Assembly: GCF_010686685.1 (NCBI RefSeq)
Contig: NZ_JAAGWD010000001.1
Span: 62,001-126,000 of the forward strand
DNA length: 64,000 bases
Reading direction: 5' to 3'
Source: Pontibacter burrus
GTDB lineage: Bacteria; Bacteroidota; Bacteroidia; Cytophagales; Hymenobacteraceae
The notes below the pieces were generated by a model. The model saw only the letters and a program-made list of their open reading frames with translations. It did not search any database and was not told the DNA's origin. The position numbers and the translations under genes are program-made. This document shows, in pieces, positions 1 through 9,024 of this stretch (the stretch's first letter is position 1; each line of letters opens with the position of its first letter).

Positions 1-46
1 TTTTCTTTTAACTTTAGGAACACACAACTACTTACTATTACCTTTT

Positions 47-3000
47 ATGAGAAGATGGAGCCTATGGCTCGTTGCCTTGTGCCTGGCATCGAGCATCACG
101 GCATTTGCCCAGCGCGCAGACCTACAAACAAACCAGCGGGAGCTTAACAGATTTGCATCAGCAGTAGCAAAAGACTATAAAGCCAGCAGAAGCAAAGCCC
201 TTAAGTTGGCACGGAAGCATGGCTGGGTAGTTGAAAAAACCTTCTCAGACGGCAGACGCATATCGCTGCAGGGGCTGGATGCTACAGGCATGCCAATCTA
301 CTATATCACGTACTCCAACTCCCGCGCGGCAGCTACCCTTAGCACTGATCAACTATGGGCAGGCGGCTCCTTAGGGCTTAACCTGAGCGGTGCCAGCAAT
401 GCTGTTGCCAATAAACTGGGCATCTGGGATGGCGGCCGCGTTCGCCATACGCACCAGGAACTTACAGGCCGGGTTACTCAAAAAGATCTGGCTACTTCCA
501 ACAACGACCATGCAACTCACGTGGCAGGCACCATGATGGCAGCAGGTGTAAATCCGCAGGCCAAAGGTATGGCGCACGGCCTTAAGAACCTGCTGGCCTA
601 CGACTTTAACAACGATGCTTCCGAGATGGCTGCTGCTGCTTCAGGTCTGCTTGTCTCCAACCACTCTTACGGCAACATCAGTGGCTGGCGCTATAACAGC
701 GACCGTAAAGGCACAGATGCCGATCCGTATTGGGAATGGTGGGGTAACCCGGATATCAGCACTACCGAAGACTTCAAGTTTGGGTATTATGATTCCGGCG
801 CAGCATATTGGGACAAGATTGCTTTTGACGCCCCCTACTACCTGATAGTAAAAGGGGCTGGCAATAACCGCAACGAAACGGGCCCGGCTGAAGGAAAACC
901 TTTTTATCGTCGCAACAAATCCGGCGCCTTTGAACTTGTTGCCGCACGCCCGGCAGGCATGAGCGACAACAGTGGTTATGATATTATCTCGACCACAGGA
1001 ACTGCCAAAAACATCTTAACTGTAGGTGCCGTTTCCCCTGTCCCGAGCGGTTATAAAAGACCTTCTGATGTATACATCTCTGATTTCAGCAGCTGGGGGC
1101 CTACCGATGATGGCCGTATCAAGCCAGACATAGTTGGTAACGGGGTTCAGTTATTATCTGCTACAGCTACTTCTGACGATTCTTACGCGACCTATAGCGG
1201 TACTTCTATGGCATCGCCAAACGTATCAGGCTCGCTGATACTTTTACAGGAGCATTACGCCAACACCATGAACGGGAGCGTTATGCGTGCTGCAACACTA
1301 AAAGGCCTTGTGATACACACAGCAGACGAAGCAGGTGCTGCGCCTGGTCCCGACTACATCTATGGTTGGGGATTGATGAATACAGCCAGTGCTGCCAATG
1401 TGATCACACATCATAAGCGTGCTGCAAATCCTGATTACAAACACCTGCTGGAAGAAATGCAGCTGGCACAGAACCAGACACATACTATAGATGTAGTTGC
1501 ATCAGGAGCCGGCCCGCTAAAAGTAACCATTTCCTGGACAGATCCTGAGGCCAATCCAATTTTGGCTACAACTGCGGCTGTACTAAACAACAGAAGCCAG
1601 CGTCTTATCAACGACCTGGATATACTGGTGGAACACAAAAATACCATTTACCAACCTTGGGTACTGGATCCAGCTAACCCTGCTAAAGCGGCAACAACAG
1701 GCAACAACCACCTCGATAACATGGAGCAGGTATTTATTGCCAATCCTATACCAGGCGAAACTTATACCATTAAAGTTTCACATAAAGGTGCACTACTAGC
1801 AAGAGGGCCGCAGGCTTTCTCGCTTATAGCCAGCGGTGTAGGTGGTTCAATTTACTGTACATCAGCGCCTTTATCTGACCAGGGTACTTATATCGAGCAC
1901 GTTCTGATTAACAATGCCCCGCTTTCGCCTGCACGTACAGCCGGTTGTGCGTCTTACACCAACTATACCGAAAACATGTTCGCTATAGAGCCTAGCCAGG
2001 CCAAAACTATAACTATAAAGCCAGCTACCTGCACCACACCAGCCAGCAAAATTGCCAAAGTATTTATAGACTGGAATGGCAACGGAAGTTTTGACGATGC
2101 CGGCGAACAGGTAGCAGTATCGGGGGTGGTGACAGACAACACTGCTATTACTGCTACCATTACGGCGCCCGAACTGATTGCAACAGGTTACAAAGTACGT
2201 ATGCGTGTGGTGCTGGCCGAAACAACCAATGCTGCTAGTGTATCAGCGTGCGGAACTTATGCAGCCGGCGAAACACAGGATTACCTGGTGCAGCTAGACA
2301 AACCTGCACGCGAAGTTTCTGCAGTTAGCGTTGCCCCTGTTGGCCATGCAGTCTGCGCCAGCCAGTCGCAGGCGGTGCTCGTGCGGATCAGAAACAACGG
2401 TACATCTGACCTTACAAACATTCCTGTAACTGTAACAGTTAAGAAAAAAGGAGCTGTCCATGCCCAGCTTACAGGTGTTTACAGCGACATACTACAAGCT
2501 GGCCGCGAAGATGGCATTATCCTTACAGCCTTTGCCACAGAGCCCGGCGAGACATATGAGTTAATAGCTGAAACAGGCCTGCAGGGCGATGTGATCACAT
2601 CTAATAACAAAATAACCAGCAACCTGACTATAGCTATACCTGACGCTGCGCCGCAGGCTTCTGTTTTCCGTTGCGGTCACGACCCGAACTATACATTTGC
2701 AGCAACAGGTAATGGTACCGTATTCTGGTACGACTCTCCGACCAGCACAACACCGGTAGCAGCCGGTAATAATTTCCAGTTGCCGGTGAGTTATGTAGGA
2801 AATACCATGTATGCATCCCTGAACGACCTCGATATGAGTGTTGGCTACAAGACCAAAGGCGAGCTTAGCTCAGGTGGCTACAATCAGTTTACCCCGGATA
2901 TATTTGTAAAAGCACATGCACCGGTTATACTCGAGAGCGCCAGGCTGTATGTGGGTTGGGGCGGCAAGGTTACCTTTTCCGTGTTTAACAAAACAAATGA

Positions 3001-3826
3001 GCTCGTATCGGAGAGAACATTACAGGTAACCGCAACACGCACTGTGCCTGCCCGTGGCGAAGCAATAAATGACCCTAACGACAAAGGCGAAGTGCATTAC
3101 CTGGGGCTGGAACTTCCGGCTGCCGGGGAATACAGAATCGTTACTACATACGGTGAAGAGGCAACACTTTTCAGAAACAACCAGGCACGCGTAGCTTACC
3201 CGGTGGGCAAGCCGAATGTGTTTACCATCACCGGAAACTCCGCCGACCCGAATCCTGAGACCTATTACTACTACTTCTACGACCTGAAAGTAAAAGCCCT
3301 GGGTTGTAAGAGCGAGCGCGTACAGGTACAAATTAAGGGAGCCACGCCACTTGAACTGCCGGTTGTTTCGCGTACAGGCCATACGCTCCGCTCCAGCGCA
3401 CCAGAGGGCAACCAATGGTACCTGAATGGCCAGGCTATAGCTGGCGCAACAAACCAGGAGCTTATTCCAACTGAAAGCGGCAAGTATTCTGTAATTGTAG
3501 AAAGAGAGGGCTGCTTCTCGGAAGAATCGGTTACTTATACTTACAACTATAAACAAGGCCAGGAGCCTTTAGGAACCGACTTTATTGCTTACCCGAACCC
3601 AAGCTCCGGCACATTTACCCTGGCAGGCGAGTTAGCTGTTACCGATGTAGTGAGCTATACCATTTACGATATGCTGGGCAACACACTGCGCAGCGGTAAC
3701 ATCGACAACTTTAACGGGCAGTATGAGGTGAGCCTGGATATGGGAAAAGCTGCTTCAGGTATGTACCTGCTGCGCATCCAGAAGAACGATGATGTAACCG
3801 TGAAAAGACTTGTTCTGCAACGCTAA
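47..3826 (+). CDS. Secreted S8 subtilisin-like serine protease with GEVED and T9SS sorting domains
   Basis: A 1259-residue exported peptidase. It opens with a signal peptide ending near FAQRA. The subtilisin triad is visible as Asp in GIWDGG (about 128), His in NDHATHVAGT (about 155) and Ser in GTSMASP (about 387). A GEVED-type domain follows (about 665-750, with VFIDWNGNGSFDD and GETQDYLV), then Ig-like or CARDB-like segments. The C-terminus, from YPNPSSGTF to VKRLVLQR, is a type A sorting domain of the Bacteroidota type IX secretion system, so the protein is probably secreted or anchored at the cell surface. The substrate cannot be told from sequence. It is followed by a tandem repeat and a strong terminator and appears monocistronic. 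Confidence 0.93.
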   Translation: MRRWSLWLVALCLASSITAFAQRADLQTNQRELNRFASAVAKDYKASRSKALKLARKHGWVVEKTFSDGRRISLQGLDATGMPIYYITYSNSRAAATLSTDQLWAGGSLGLNLSGASNAVANKLGIWDGGRVRHTHQELTGRVTQKDLATSNNDHATHVAGTMMAAGVNPQAKGMAHGLKNLLAYDFNNDASEMAAAASGLLVSNHSYGNISGWRYNSDRKGTDADPYWEWWGNPDISTTEDFKFGYYDSGAAYWDKIAFDAPYYLIVKGAGNNRNETGPAEGKPFYRRNKSGAFELVAARPAGMSDNSGYDIISTTGTAKNILTVGAVSPVPSGYKRPSDVYISDFSSWGPTDDGRIKPDIVGNGVQLLSATATSDDSYATYSGTSMASPNVSGSLILLQEHYANTMNGSVMRAATLKGLVIHTADEAGAAPGPDYIYGWGLMNTASAANVITHHKRAANPDYKHLLEEMQLAQNQTHTIDVVASGAGPLKVTISWTDPEANPILATTAAVLNNRSQRLINDLDILVEHKNTIYQPWVLDPANPAKAATTGNNHLDNMEQVFIANPIPGETYTIKVSHKGALLARGPQAFSLIASGVGGSIYCTSAPLSDQGTYIEHVLINNAPLSPARTAGCASYTNYTENMFAIEPSQAKTITIKPATCTTPASKIAKVFIDWNGNGSFDDAGEQVAVSGVVTDNTAITATITAPELIATGYKVRMRVVLAETTNAASVSACGTYAAGETQDYLVQLDKPAREVSAVSVAPVGHAVCASQSQAVLVRIRNNGTSDLTNIPVTVTVKKKGAVHAQLTGVYSDILQAGREDGIILTAFATEPGETYELIAETGLQGDVITSNNKITSNLTIAIPDAAPQASVFRCGHDPNYTFAATGNGTVFWYDSPTSTTPVAAGNNFQLPVSYVGNTMYASLNDLDMSVGYKTKGELSSGGYNQFTPDIFVKAHAPVILESARLYVGWGGKVTFSVFNKTNELVSERTLQVTATRTVPARGEAINDPNDKGEVHYLGLELPAAGEYRIVTTYGEEATLFRNNQARVAYPVGKPNVFTITGNSADPNPETYYYYFYDLKVKALGCKSERVQVQIKGATPLELPVVSRTGHTLRSSAPEGNQWYLNGQAIAGATNQELIPTESGKYSVIVEREGCFSEESVTYTYNYKQGQEPLGTDFIAYPNPSSGTFTLAGELAVTDVVSYTIYDMLGNTLRSGNIDNFNGQYEVSLDMGKAASGMYLLRIQKNDDVTVKRLVLQR

Positions 3827-3837
3827 GCAACGCTAAG

Positions 3838-3967
3838 CAACAAACTATAGCAACAAACTATAGCAACAAACTATAGCAACAAACTATAGCAACAAACTAT
3901 AGCAACAAACTATAGCAACAAACTATAGCAACAAACTATAGCAACAAACTATAGCAACAAACTATAG
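3838..3967. repeat. Ten exact 13-bp tandem repeats (caacaaactatag)
   Basis: Ten consecutive identical copies of the 13-bp unit caacaaactatag begin 11 bp after the stop codon of the S8 protease. They are preceded by two copies of a 10-bp unit (caacgctaag, 3818-3837) that overlap the end of that gene. The last unit runs into the stem of the terminator at 3963-4010. The unit contains ACTATAG, the word that is very frequent throughout the chromosomal part of the window. The exact identity suggests recent slippage or expansion. Confidence 0.95.
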
Positions 3968-4010
3968 CAACAAAAAGGCCCTGCATAAGCAGGGCCTTTT
4001 TGTTGCTATA
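3963..4010. terminator. Bidirectional intrinsic terminator with 22-bp perfect stem
   Basis: A perfect 22-bp inverted repeat with a four-base loop (ataa, 3985-3988). The GC-rich core ggccctgc/gcagggcc is flanked by A5 and T5 runs, so it can work in both directions. It lies between the convergent S8 protease and DUF5916 genes and probably ends both transcripts. Its outer arm is the 13-bp repeat unit itself. Confidence 0.9.
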
Positions 4011-4021
4011 CTATCTAAAGG

Positions 4022-6568
4022 TTATACTTTCCGCTTCCCGAATCTGTTCTTCAGTGTCAGGTAATCGATGTAATAAAGAACTTTAACCGACAGCATATTG
4101 GATTGGGGCGACTTGAAGGTATGATTCACGTTATCGAAGTACCTTGGCTTAATGATGGAGGACTCTTCCAGGAAGGCATCTTTCCAGACAATTGCCAACT
4201 CGCTGCCTGGGGCAAACCACCACGAGTATTCCATATCCAGGTTAAAGGAGTTGAAATTGCGATCAGGCTTTTTCTCATAGTGCTCGGGCACATAGTTCGA
4301 CTGTATCAGCCCGCCGTCCGGAAGCAGGTTATAGTAGTTGCTATGGTACACTTTAGACCAGTTATGGCGCACCACCAGAGACAGTGACATTTTGTTATTG
4401 AACACATACTGCATCTGCAGGCTGTTCGACACATCATCTACTTTGCGGAGACCGAATATGATGCTATCGCCTTCAATTTTAACAGGATCATAAAGTCCCT
4501 TTTTCCCATCAAGGTTATCGGCATAACCTATGTCATTATTCCTGTAGCCCTTATTGAATCTGTAAACCAACAACAGCTTATCGTTTGGCCGGTAACGTGG
4601 CGAAATGCCGTAGCCAAAATTATGGCGATTGTGCTCATCAAACCAACGATAGTCCATGCTTACATCCAGTGCAAACTTTTTGCTGTAGTTAGATGAGATA
4701 TACCCGCCTACAGAATAGTTTACCGGATACTCATAGTACCAGCCTTTGACGCGCGGCTCAAAGAAGTCGTAGGTTTTAACAGGTTCCAGGTTTGCATAAA
4801 GCCCGGCACCCAGAAAACCCTTGAAGGTACCATTGATATTGGAATAGATTACAAAGTTCTGGAAGGTGCCTGGCTCGTAGCGGCGAGCATAAATAGCACC
4901 AACGTTGGTATACAGATTCAGAAGCTTCCAGAATGGCTGGTAGATGTTATACTGAAACTCTACATTTTCTTCGATGCTGTTGTTAGAGAACAGAATGCCC
5001 AGGTCGTTCGGGTTGTAGGTATCAGACTCTACTGAGTGGCGGTAACTATAGGTAAAATTGCCGCTTGTTTTACCAACTCCCAGACTATACATATAGCCTA
5101 GCTCTGTATCGTCAGTATGATAGCGCTGGCTAAGAGCAGCCTTGCCATCAAAGGCAAATTTGTTGCCTTTGGTATTTAACCGAAGCAGCAAGCCGGTCAG
5201 GTTGGCGTCGTAGGTGCTGCCCTGCCGCATTACGTTTGTGTTTACAAAGGTTATGTAGGAGTTATTCTTCAGCGATTGGTCCAGCACGGTTACGTTATAG
5301 TTGGTGAGCGGCTGGGTTTCGCGCTCGTACTCCGCTCCGCTTATCGTGTCGCGCAGGGTGGCATAAGAGCGGCCTACCACCGCGTTAAAAACTCCTATAC
5401 CAAGCCCGGAGCGCGTCCGACCGGAGATCTTTGTTCCGTTTATCATACGGGTCTCTACCGGGTTTTCGGCAACTATAACGTGCTCCGGCAAGTCGTCACC
5501 GGCCTTGCCAAAGTTAACGGGCCTTCCCCCTATCCGGCGGGAGTAGAAAAAATTACCTTTGTTAAACAGCTCCGTACCCTCCAGAAAGAAAGGCCTGTTC
5601 TCGTTGTACTGTATCTCGAAAGGTGAAAGATTAAGAATCTGGTTATCTGACGGCACCTGGCTAAAGTCAGGCACCAGGGTCATATCCAATGTAAACGCAT
5701 CGCTGATACCATACTTCAGGTCCATGCCACCGCTAAAGTTCACGTCGTTTTTATACTGCTCCTTGCCACCTTCCTGTGTACCACTCGGAAAGCGCTCAGC
5801 ATTAGCAGAAACATAGGGCGCAAAAGACAGACGAACAGGAGGAGTTATGTTCTTAATGCCATAGAGCAGCCCCCACTGGTTCACAAATCCATCTTTGGCC
5901 GGATCTACGTGGTTCCAGAAATAGCCCTGCCGGGTAGCCTGCCGGTTACGCATAAAATTTAAGCCCCACAGCTGTTCGGGCCGCGCACTAAACCTGATAG
6001 CCGAGTAAGGAATCTTGAACTCAGCTACCCACTTATTGCCCTGAATACTGGTACTGCTTTCCCATACAGCATTCCAGCTAAAATCTTCGCCTGTTGCAGA
6101 ATATCGTGCATCTAATTGCACTCCGGCAGGTGTAATAAAAAAGCCGTAGCCATTTATCTCATCCTTATAAGTATCCAGAAACACGCCAAACCAGTCAGCA
6201 TTACCCAGGTCATCGCGCTGGCTCAGGCTTTTAAAAATACTGTCCGGCGCGGCATCCTGCATCACGGCGCCTACATAAATGGCTTCATCGTCATACATGA
6301 TCTTTACCTGTGTCGGAAACCTCTCCTTAGGGCCCGGATTAGGCCGATTCTGGATAAAGTCAGTAGCGATCTGTGCCTGTTGCCATTCCGGTTCATCTAA
6401 TACTCCATCTATTTTAGGAGCGGTGGTTACGCGTTGTGCGGTCAGTTCTTTACGTGGCGCTGCAGCCTGGGAATTTTTAGCGGCCTGCCCCACGGCCGGC
6501 AGACTGGTGGTAATCAGGCAGAACAAGCAGAGAAACTGCAAGATGGCTGCAGGTAAAATTCTTTTCAT
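4022..6568 (-). CDS. DUF5916 family protein with N-terminal CBM9-like domain, outer-membrane barrel
   Basis: About 848 residues. The start at 6568 (MKRILPAAILQF) is chosen because it gives a signal peptide; an upstream in-frame Met at 6643 would put 25 unlikely residues before it. The N-terminal part (PKIDGVLDEPEW onward) matches the carbohydrate-binding family 9-like domain that precedes DUF5916. The remainder has alternating aromatic strands typical of a membrane beta-barrel, for example YRFNKGYRNND and the C-terminal VKVLYYIDYLTLKNRF. Such proteins are common in Bacteroidota; their substrate is not established. It is monocistronic and shares a terminator with the convergent protease gene. 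Confidence 0.85.
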   Translation of the reverse strand: MKRILPAAILQFLCLFCLITTSLPAVGQAAKNSQAAAPRKELTAQRVTTAPKIDGVLDEPEWQQAQIATDFIQNRPNPGPKERFPTQVKIMYDDEAIYVGAVMQDAAPDSIFKSLSQRDDLGNADWFGVFLDTYKDEINGYGFFITPAGVQLDARYSATGEDFSWNAVWESSTSIQGNKWVAEFKIPYSAIRFSARPEQLWGLNFMRNRQATRQGYFWNHVDPAKDGFVNQWGLLYGIKNITPPVRLSFAPYVSANAERFPSGTQEGGKEQYKNDVNFSGGMDLKYGISDAFTLDMTLVPDFSQVPSDNQILNLSPFEIQYNENRPFFLEGTELFNKGNFFYSRRIGGRPVNFGKAGDDLPEHVIVAENPVETRMINGTKISGRTRSGLGIGVFNAVVGRSYATLRDTISGAEYERETQPLTNYNVTVLDQSLKNNSYITFVNTNVMRQGSTYDANLTGLLLRLNTKGNKFAFDGKAALSQRYHTDDTELGYMYSLGVGKTSGNFTYSYRHSVESDTYNPNDLGILFSNNSIEENVEFQYNIYQPFWKLLNLYTNVGAIYARRYEPGTFQNFVIYSNINGTFKGFLGAGLYANLEPVKTYDFFEPRVKGWYYEYPVNYSVGGYISSNYSKKFALDVSMDYRWFDEHNRHNFGYGISPRYRPNDKLLLVYRFNKGYRNNDIGYADNLDGKKGLYDPVKIEGDSIIFGLRKVDDVSNSLQMQYVFNNKMSLSLVVRHNWSKVYHSNYYNLLPDGGLIQSNYVPEHYEKKPDRNFNSFNLDMEYSWWFAPGSELAIVWKDAFLEESSIIKPRYFDNVNHTFKSPQSNMLSVKVLYYIDYLTLKNRFGKRKV

Positions 6569-6702
6569 AGTTACGTAGCGCACAAGTATAGTTCTAATAC
6601 AAAAGTAGCTTTTTATCAGTATGTGAGAGTTGTCCGGCTCCATAAAGATGGAGAAAAAGTAAAAATAGTTGCTTTAAAAGTCCTAGGTCAGAAAATAAAA
6701 AA

Positions 6703-6724
6703 AGCCACACCTGCGGGCGTGGCT
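6703..6724 (-). terminator. Terminator of the GroES-like gene
   Basis: The hairpin agccac/gtggct, extended by two further GC pairs across one mismatch, is followed on the minus strand by a T-rich run (6696-6703). It lies just after the GroES-like gene. Confidence 0.75.
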
Positions 6725-6756
6725 CCAATAACTACCGTTTTGCAGCTAAACTATAG

Positions 6757-7134
6757 CTACAGGTCTTCCTCGCGCACCAGCATCAGTACTGCCGATTGCG
6801 GAACTATAAAATACTTTTCACCCAGGTAATTGATCTCGATGGCATCGCGCTGCAGGTAGATGGCCAGGTCGCCTTCTTTGGCCTGAAGCGGAATGTAGCG
6901 CACGTTTTCGGCGTCTTCGCCCCAGATCTCTTCATCCAGGCCATAGTCGGTCGGCACAGGGTAGCCGGGACCGGCTTTCATCACATAACCTTCCTGCACC
7001 TTCTCTTTCTCCTGCACGCCTGGCGGCAGGTACAAACCGCTTTTGGTTTGCTCCCGCGATGTTGTGGGTTTTATTAGTACACGGTCTCCAACTATAATGA
7101 TCTTCTCCAGCTTGTTCTTTTCTGAAATTCTCAT
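6757..7134 (-). CDS. GroES/Cpn10-family co-chaperone
   Basis: About 125 residues. The Cpn10 fold is recognisable from VGDRVLIKP near the start, SGLYLPPG (the mobile-loop region), and the C-terminal strand YFIVPQSAVLMLV. The start at 7134 (MRISEKNKLEK) avoids overlap with the upstream lipoprotein gene; a longer start at 7167 exists. No groEL is adjacent, and the insert after the mobile loop (QEKEKVQEGYVMKAGPGYPVP region) differs from the canonical 95-residue GroES. It is therefore more likely the paralogous Bacteroidota GroES-family protein than the main GroEL partner. It lies 16 bp downstream of the lipoprotein gene, so the two may be co-transcribed. Confidence 0.85.
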   Translation of the reverse strand: MRISEKNKLEKIIIVGDRVLIKPTTSREQTKSGLYLPPGVQEKEKVQEGYVMKAGPGYPVPTDYGLDEEIWGEDAENVRYIPLQAKEGDLAIYLQRDAIEINYLGEKYFIVPQSAVLMLVREEDL

Positions 7135-7150
7135 GGGTAAGCTAAGCATA

Positions 7151-7690
7151 TTAAAAAGGGTCGGCAATTACTTTAAAACGGATAGTTGTAACCACATTTA
7201 GCACAGTATCCACCTTTTCGCGCAGTACCAGACGCGTATGTATGGTATAAGCTTCTTTTTTCAAGTACTCATCCAGGCGGGTGTTGGTCCGGTTCAGGTT
7301 CACGGAATAGTTAAGGGTAGAATCGTTTGCCGGATTATTCTCTATAAAAGCTACCCGCACCTCGTCCAGTCCATCCGCGGACATATACACATCTGCACTC
7401 TCCAGAAAATCGAAGTCTTGTTTGGTACTATCGGTAAGACTCAGGTTAAATTTATCCAGTGTTATCTCCTGCACAAACGCTGCACGCGTACGGTTTCGCT
7501 CAAATGTGGTATCAGCATGCGTGATGATAGTGATCGTATCCAGTTCCAGCATCTTACCGGTTGGCAACTTTGGTGTTAGGCGTAGCTCCTTATTTTTGTT
7601 GATGTAAAATACAAAGCGCTCGTCCAGCGTATCACAGGCTGCAACCACAACTATAACCAGCAGTAAGGCCGCCGCAAAGAACTTTTTCAT
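7151..7690 (-). CDS. Hypothetical lipoprotein
   Basis: 179 residues beginning with a lipoprotein signal (MKKFFAAALLLVIVVVAAC), with the acylated Cys at about 19. The rest is soluble with beta-rich character and contains TIITHADTTF and LNYSVNLNRTNTRLDEYLK. I do not recognise a named family. It probably sits in the outer or inner membrane facing the periplasm. It precedes the GroES-like gene by 16 bp. Confidence 0.7.
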   Translation of the reverse strand: MKKFFAAALLLVIVVVAACDTLDERFVFYINKNKELRLTPKLPTGKMLELDTITIITHADTTFERNRTRAAFVQEITLDKFNLSLTDSTKQDFDFLESADVYMSADGLDEVRVAFIENNPANDSTLNYSVNLNRTNTRLDEYLKKEAYTIHTRLVLREKVDTVLNVVTTIRFKVIADPF

Positions 7691-7763
7691 AGGCAGGAAG
7701 GTATCGTAAAAATGGCCGGACCTACTACTTGTGCGTAATGGCTCCGGCCTTCAAAACTATAGT

Positions 7764-8966
7764 TTAATCCATCATGTCGGCCGCACGCGGGCCGTTTGTG
7801 TCGTGGCTGTCGTTCCAGCTCATCGGGTAGTTCTTATCCATCAGGCCGGCAGCGTATTCGGTTAAGTGCAGTGGCTTAAAGGTATCGATCATCACAGCGT
7901 ATTCGTGTGTTTCTTTTTTGCCGATGCTTGCCTCTACCGTACCCGGGTGCGGCCCATGTGGTATACCGCCCGGATGTATGGTAAACGATGCCCTGTCTAC
8001 GCCTTTACGGCTCATGAAATCACCTTCCACATAATAGAGCACCTCATCGGAGTCTACGTTGGAGTGGTTGTACGGTGCCGGTATGGCCAGCGGATGGTAA
8101 TCGAACAGCCTTGGCACAAACGAGCAGATCACGAAGTTATGTGCCTCAAAGGTCTGGTGTACCGGTGGTGGCTGATGAATGCGGCCCGTTATCGGCTCAA
8201 AATCATAGATAGAGAAGGCATACGGAAAGAAGAAGCCATCCCAGCCTACGGCATCAAACGGACTGAACTCATAATAATACTGGTGCAGGTAGCCTTCTTT
8301 TTTGATCTGTACACGGTACTCGCCTTTTTCGGTTTCGGTTATCAGCTCTACTGGCGGGCGCATGTCGCGCTCACAAAACGGCGAATGCTCCAGCAACTGC
8401 CCGAAGTGGTTGCGATAGCGGCGCGGCGTTTCTATCGGGCTGTGGCTTTCTATAATCAGCAGTCTTACATCGCCTTCATCGAACCGGAACTTGTGAATAA
8501 CCGTGCGCGGAATTACCAGGTAATCGCCGGGCTTAAACGGGATGCGGCCCATCTGGGTGAGCAGGTCGCCGGAGCCATCGTGCACGAACACTACTTCATC
8601 GCTGGCAGCATTTTTATAGTAGTAGTTCATGTCGCGTTCGCTCGGGTTGCAGATGCTGATATCCACATCGTTGTTGAGCAGCACGGTTTTGCGGGCGTCC
8701 AGGTAATCGGTACCGGTAACTTTAACATCGAGGGTGCGCAGGTGGTGCGGAGCCAGCTTTATACCTTCGGCTATAGTGGGTTTAAAGGGCACAGGCTCCT
8801 CTATGCGGCTTATCTTGGTTGGCGGATTGATGTGGTACAACAGCGACGACACGCCACTAAAGCCCAGCGTGCCTACCAGTTGCTCGGCATATAGGCTGCC
8901 ATCAGGCTGCCGGAACTGTGTGTGTCGTTTGTGCGGGATCTCGCCCAGTTTATAATAGAATGCCAT
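7764..8966 (-). CDS. hmgA: Homogentisate 1,2-dioxygenase
   Basis: 400 residues in the cupin-type homogentisate dioxygenase family, which opens the aromatic ring of homogentisate to maleylacetoacetate during tyrosine and phenylalanine breakdown. Diagnostic segments are FYYKLGEIPHKRHTQFR at the N-terminus, PYNHSNVDSDEVLYYVEG with metal-ligand His and Glu candidates, and HPGGIPHGPHPG with the further His ligand. The length suits the shorter bacterial form. No fumarylacetoacetase or other pathway gene is adjacent, so the pathway is dispersed. Confidence 0.93.
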   Translation of the reverse strand: MAFYYKLGEIPHKRHTQFRQPDGSLYAEQLVGTLGFSGVSSLLYHINPPTKISRIEEPVPFKPTIAEGIKLAPHHLRTLDVKVTGTDYLDARKTVLLNNDVDISICNPSERDMNYYYKNAASDEVVFVHDGSGDLLTQMGRIPFKPGDYLVIPRTVIHKFRFDEGDVRLLIIESHSPIETPRRYRNHFGQLLEHSPFCERDMRPPVELITETEKGEYRVQIKKEGYLHQYYYEFSPFDAVGWDGFFFPYAFSIYDFEPITGRIHQPPPVHQTFEAHNFVICSFVPRLFDYHPLAIPAPYNHSNVDSDEVLYYVEGDFMSRKGVDRASFTIHPGGIPHGPHPGTVEASIGKKETHEYAVMIDTFKPLHLTEYAAGLMDKNYPMSWNDSHDTNGPRAADMMD

Positions 8967-9009
8967 GCGTTACTGCTATAAGGTTATAGTTTAACTATAG
9001 TAAGCTTTA

Positions 9010-9017
9010 CAAATGTA
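9010..9017 (-). promoter_or_regulatory. Possible -7 element upstream of hmgA
   Basis: On the minus strand this reads TAcaTTTG, an exact match to the Bacteroidota -7 consensus TAnnTTTG, about 45 bp upstream of the hmgA start. No clear -33 TTTG lies at the usual distance, so the call is weak. Confidence 0.35.
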
Positions 9018-9024
9018 CAAATAA

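Noticed and set aside
3838-3967. CRISPR array
   Set aside because: Units are 13 bp with no spacers and no cas genes are present; it is a simple tandem repeat. The aggagttt repeat at 24061 fails in the same way.
7866-8894. 342-codon open frame on the plus strand
   Set aside because: It lies wholly antisense to the well-supported homogentisate dioxygenase gene and has no recognisable domain.
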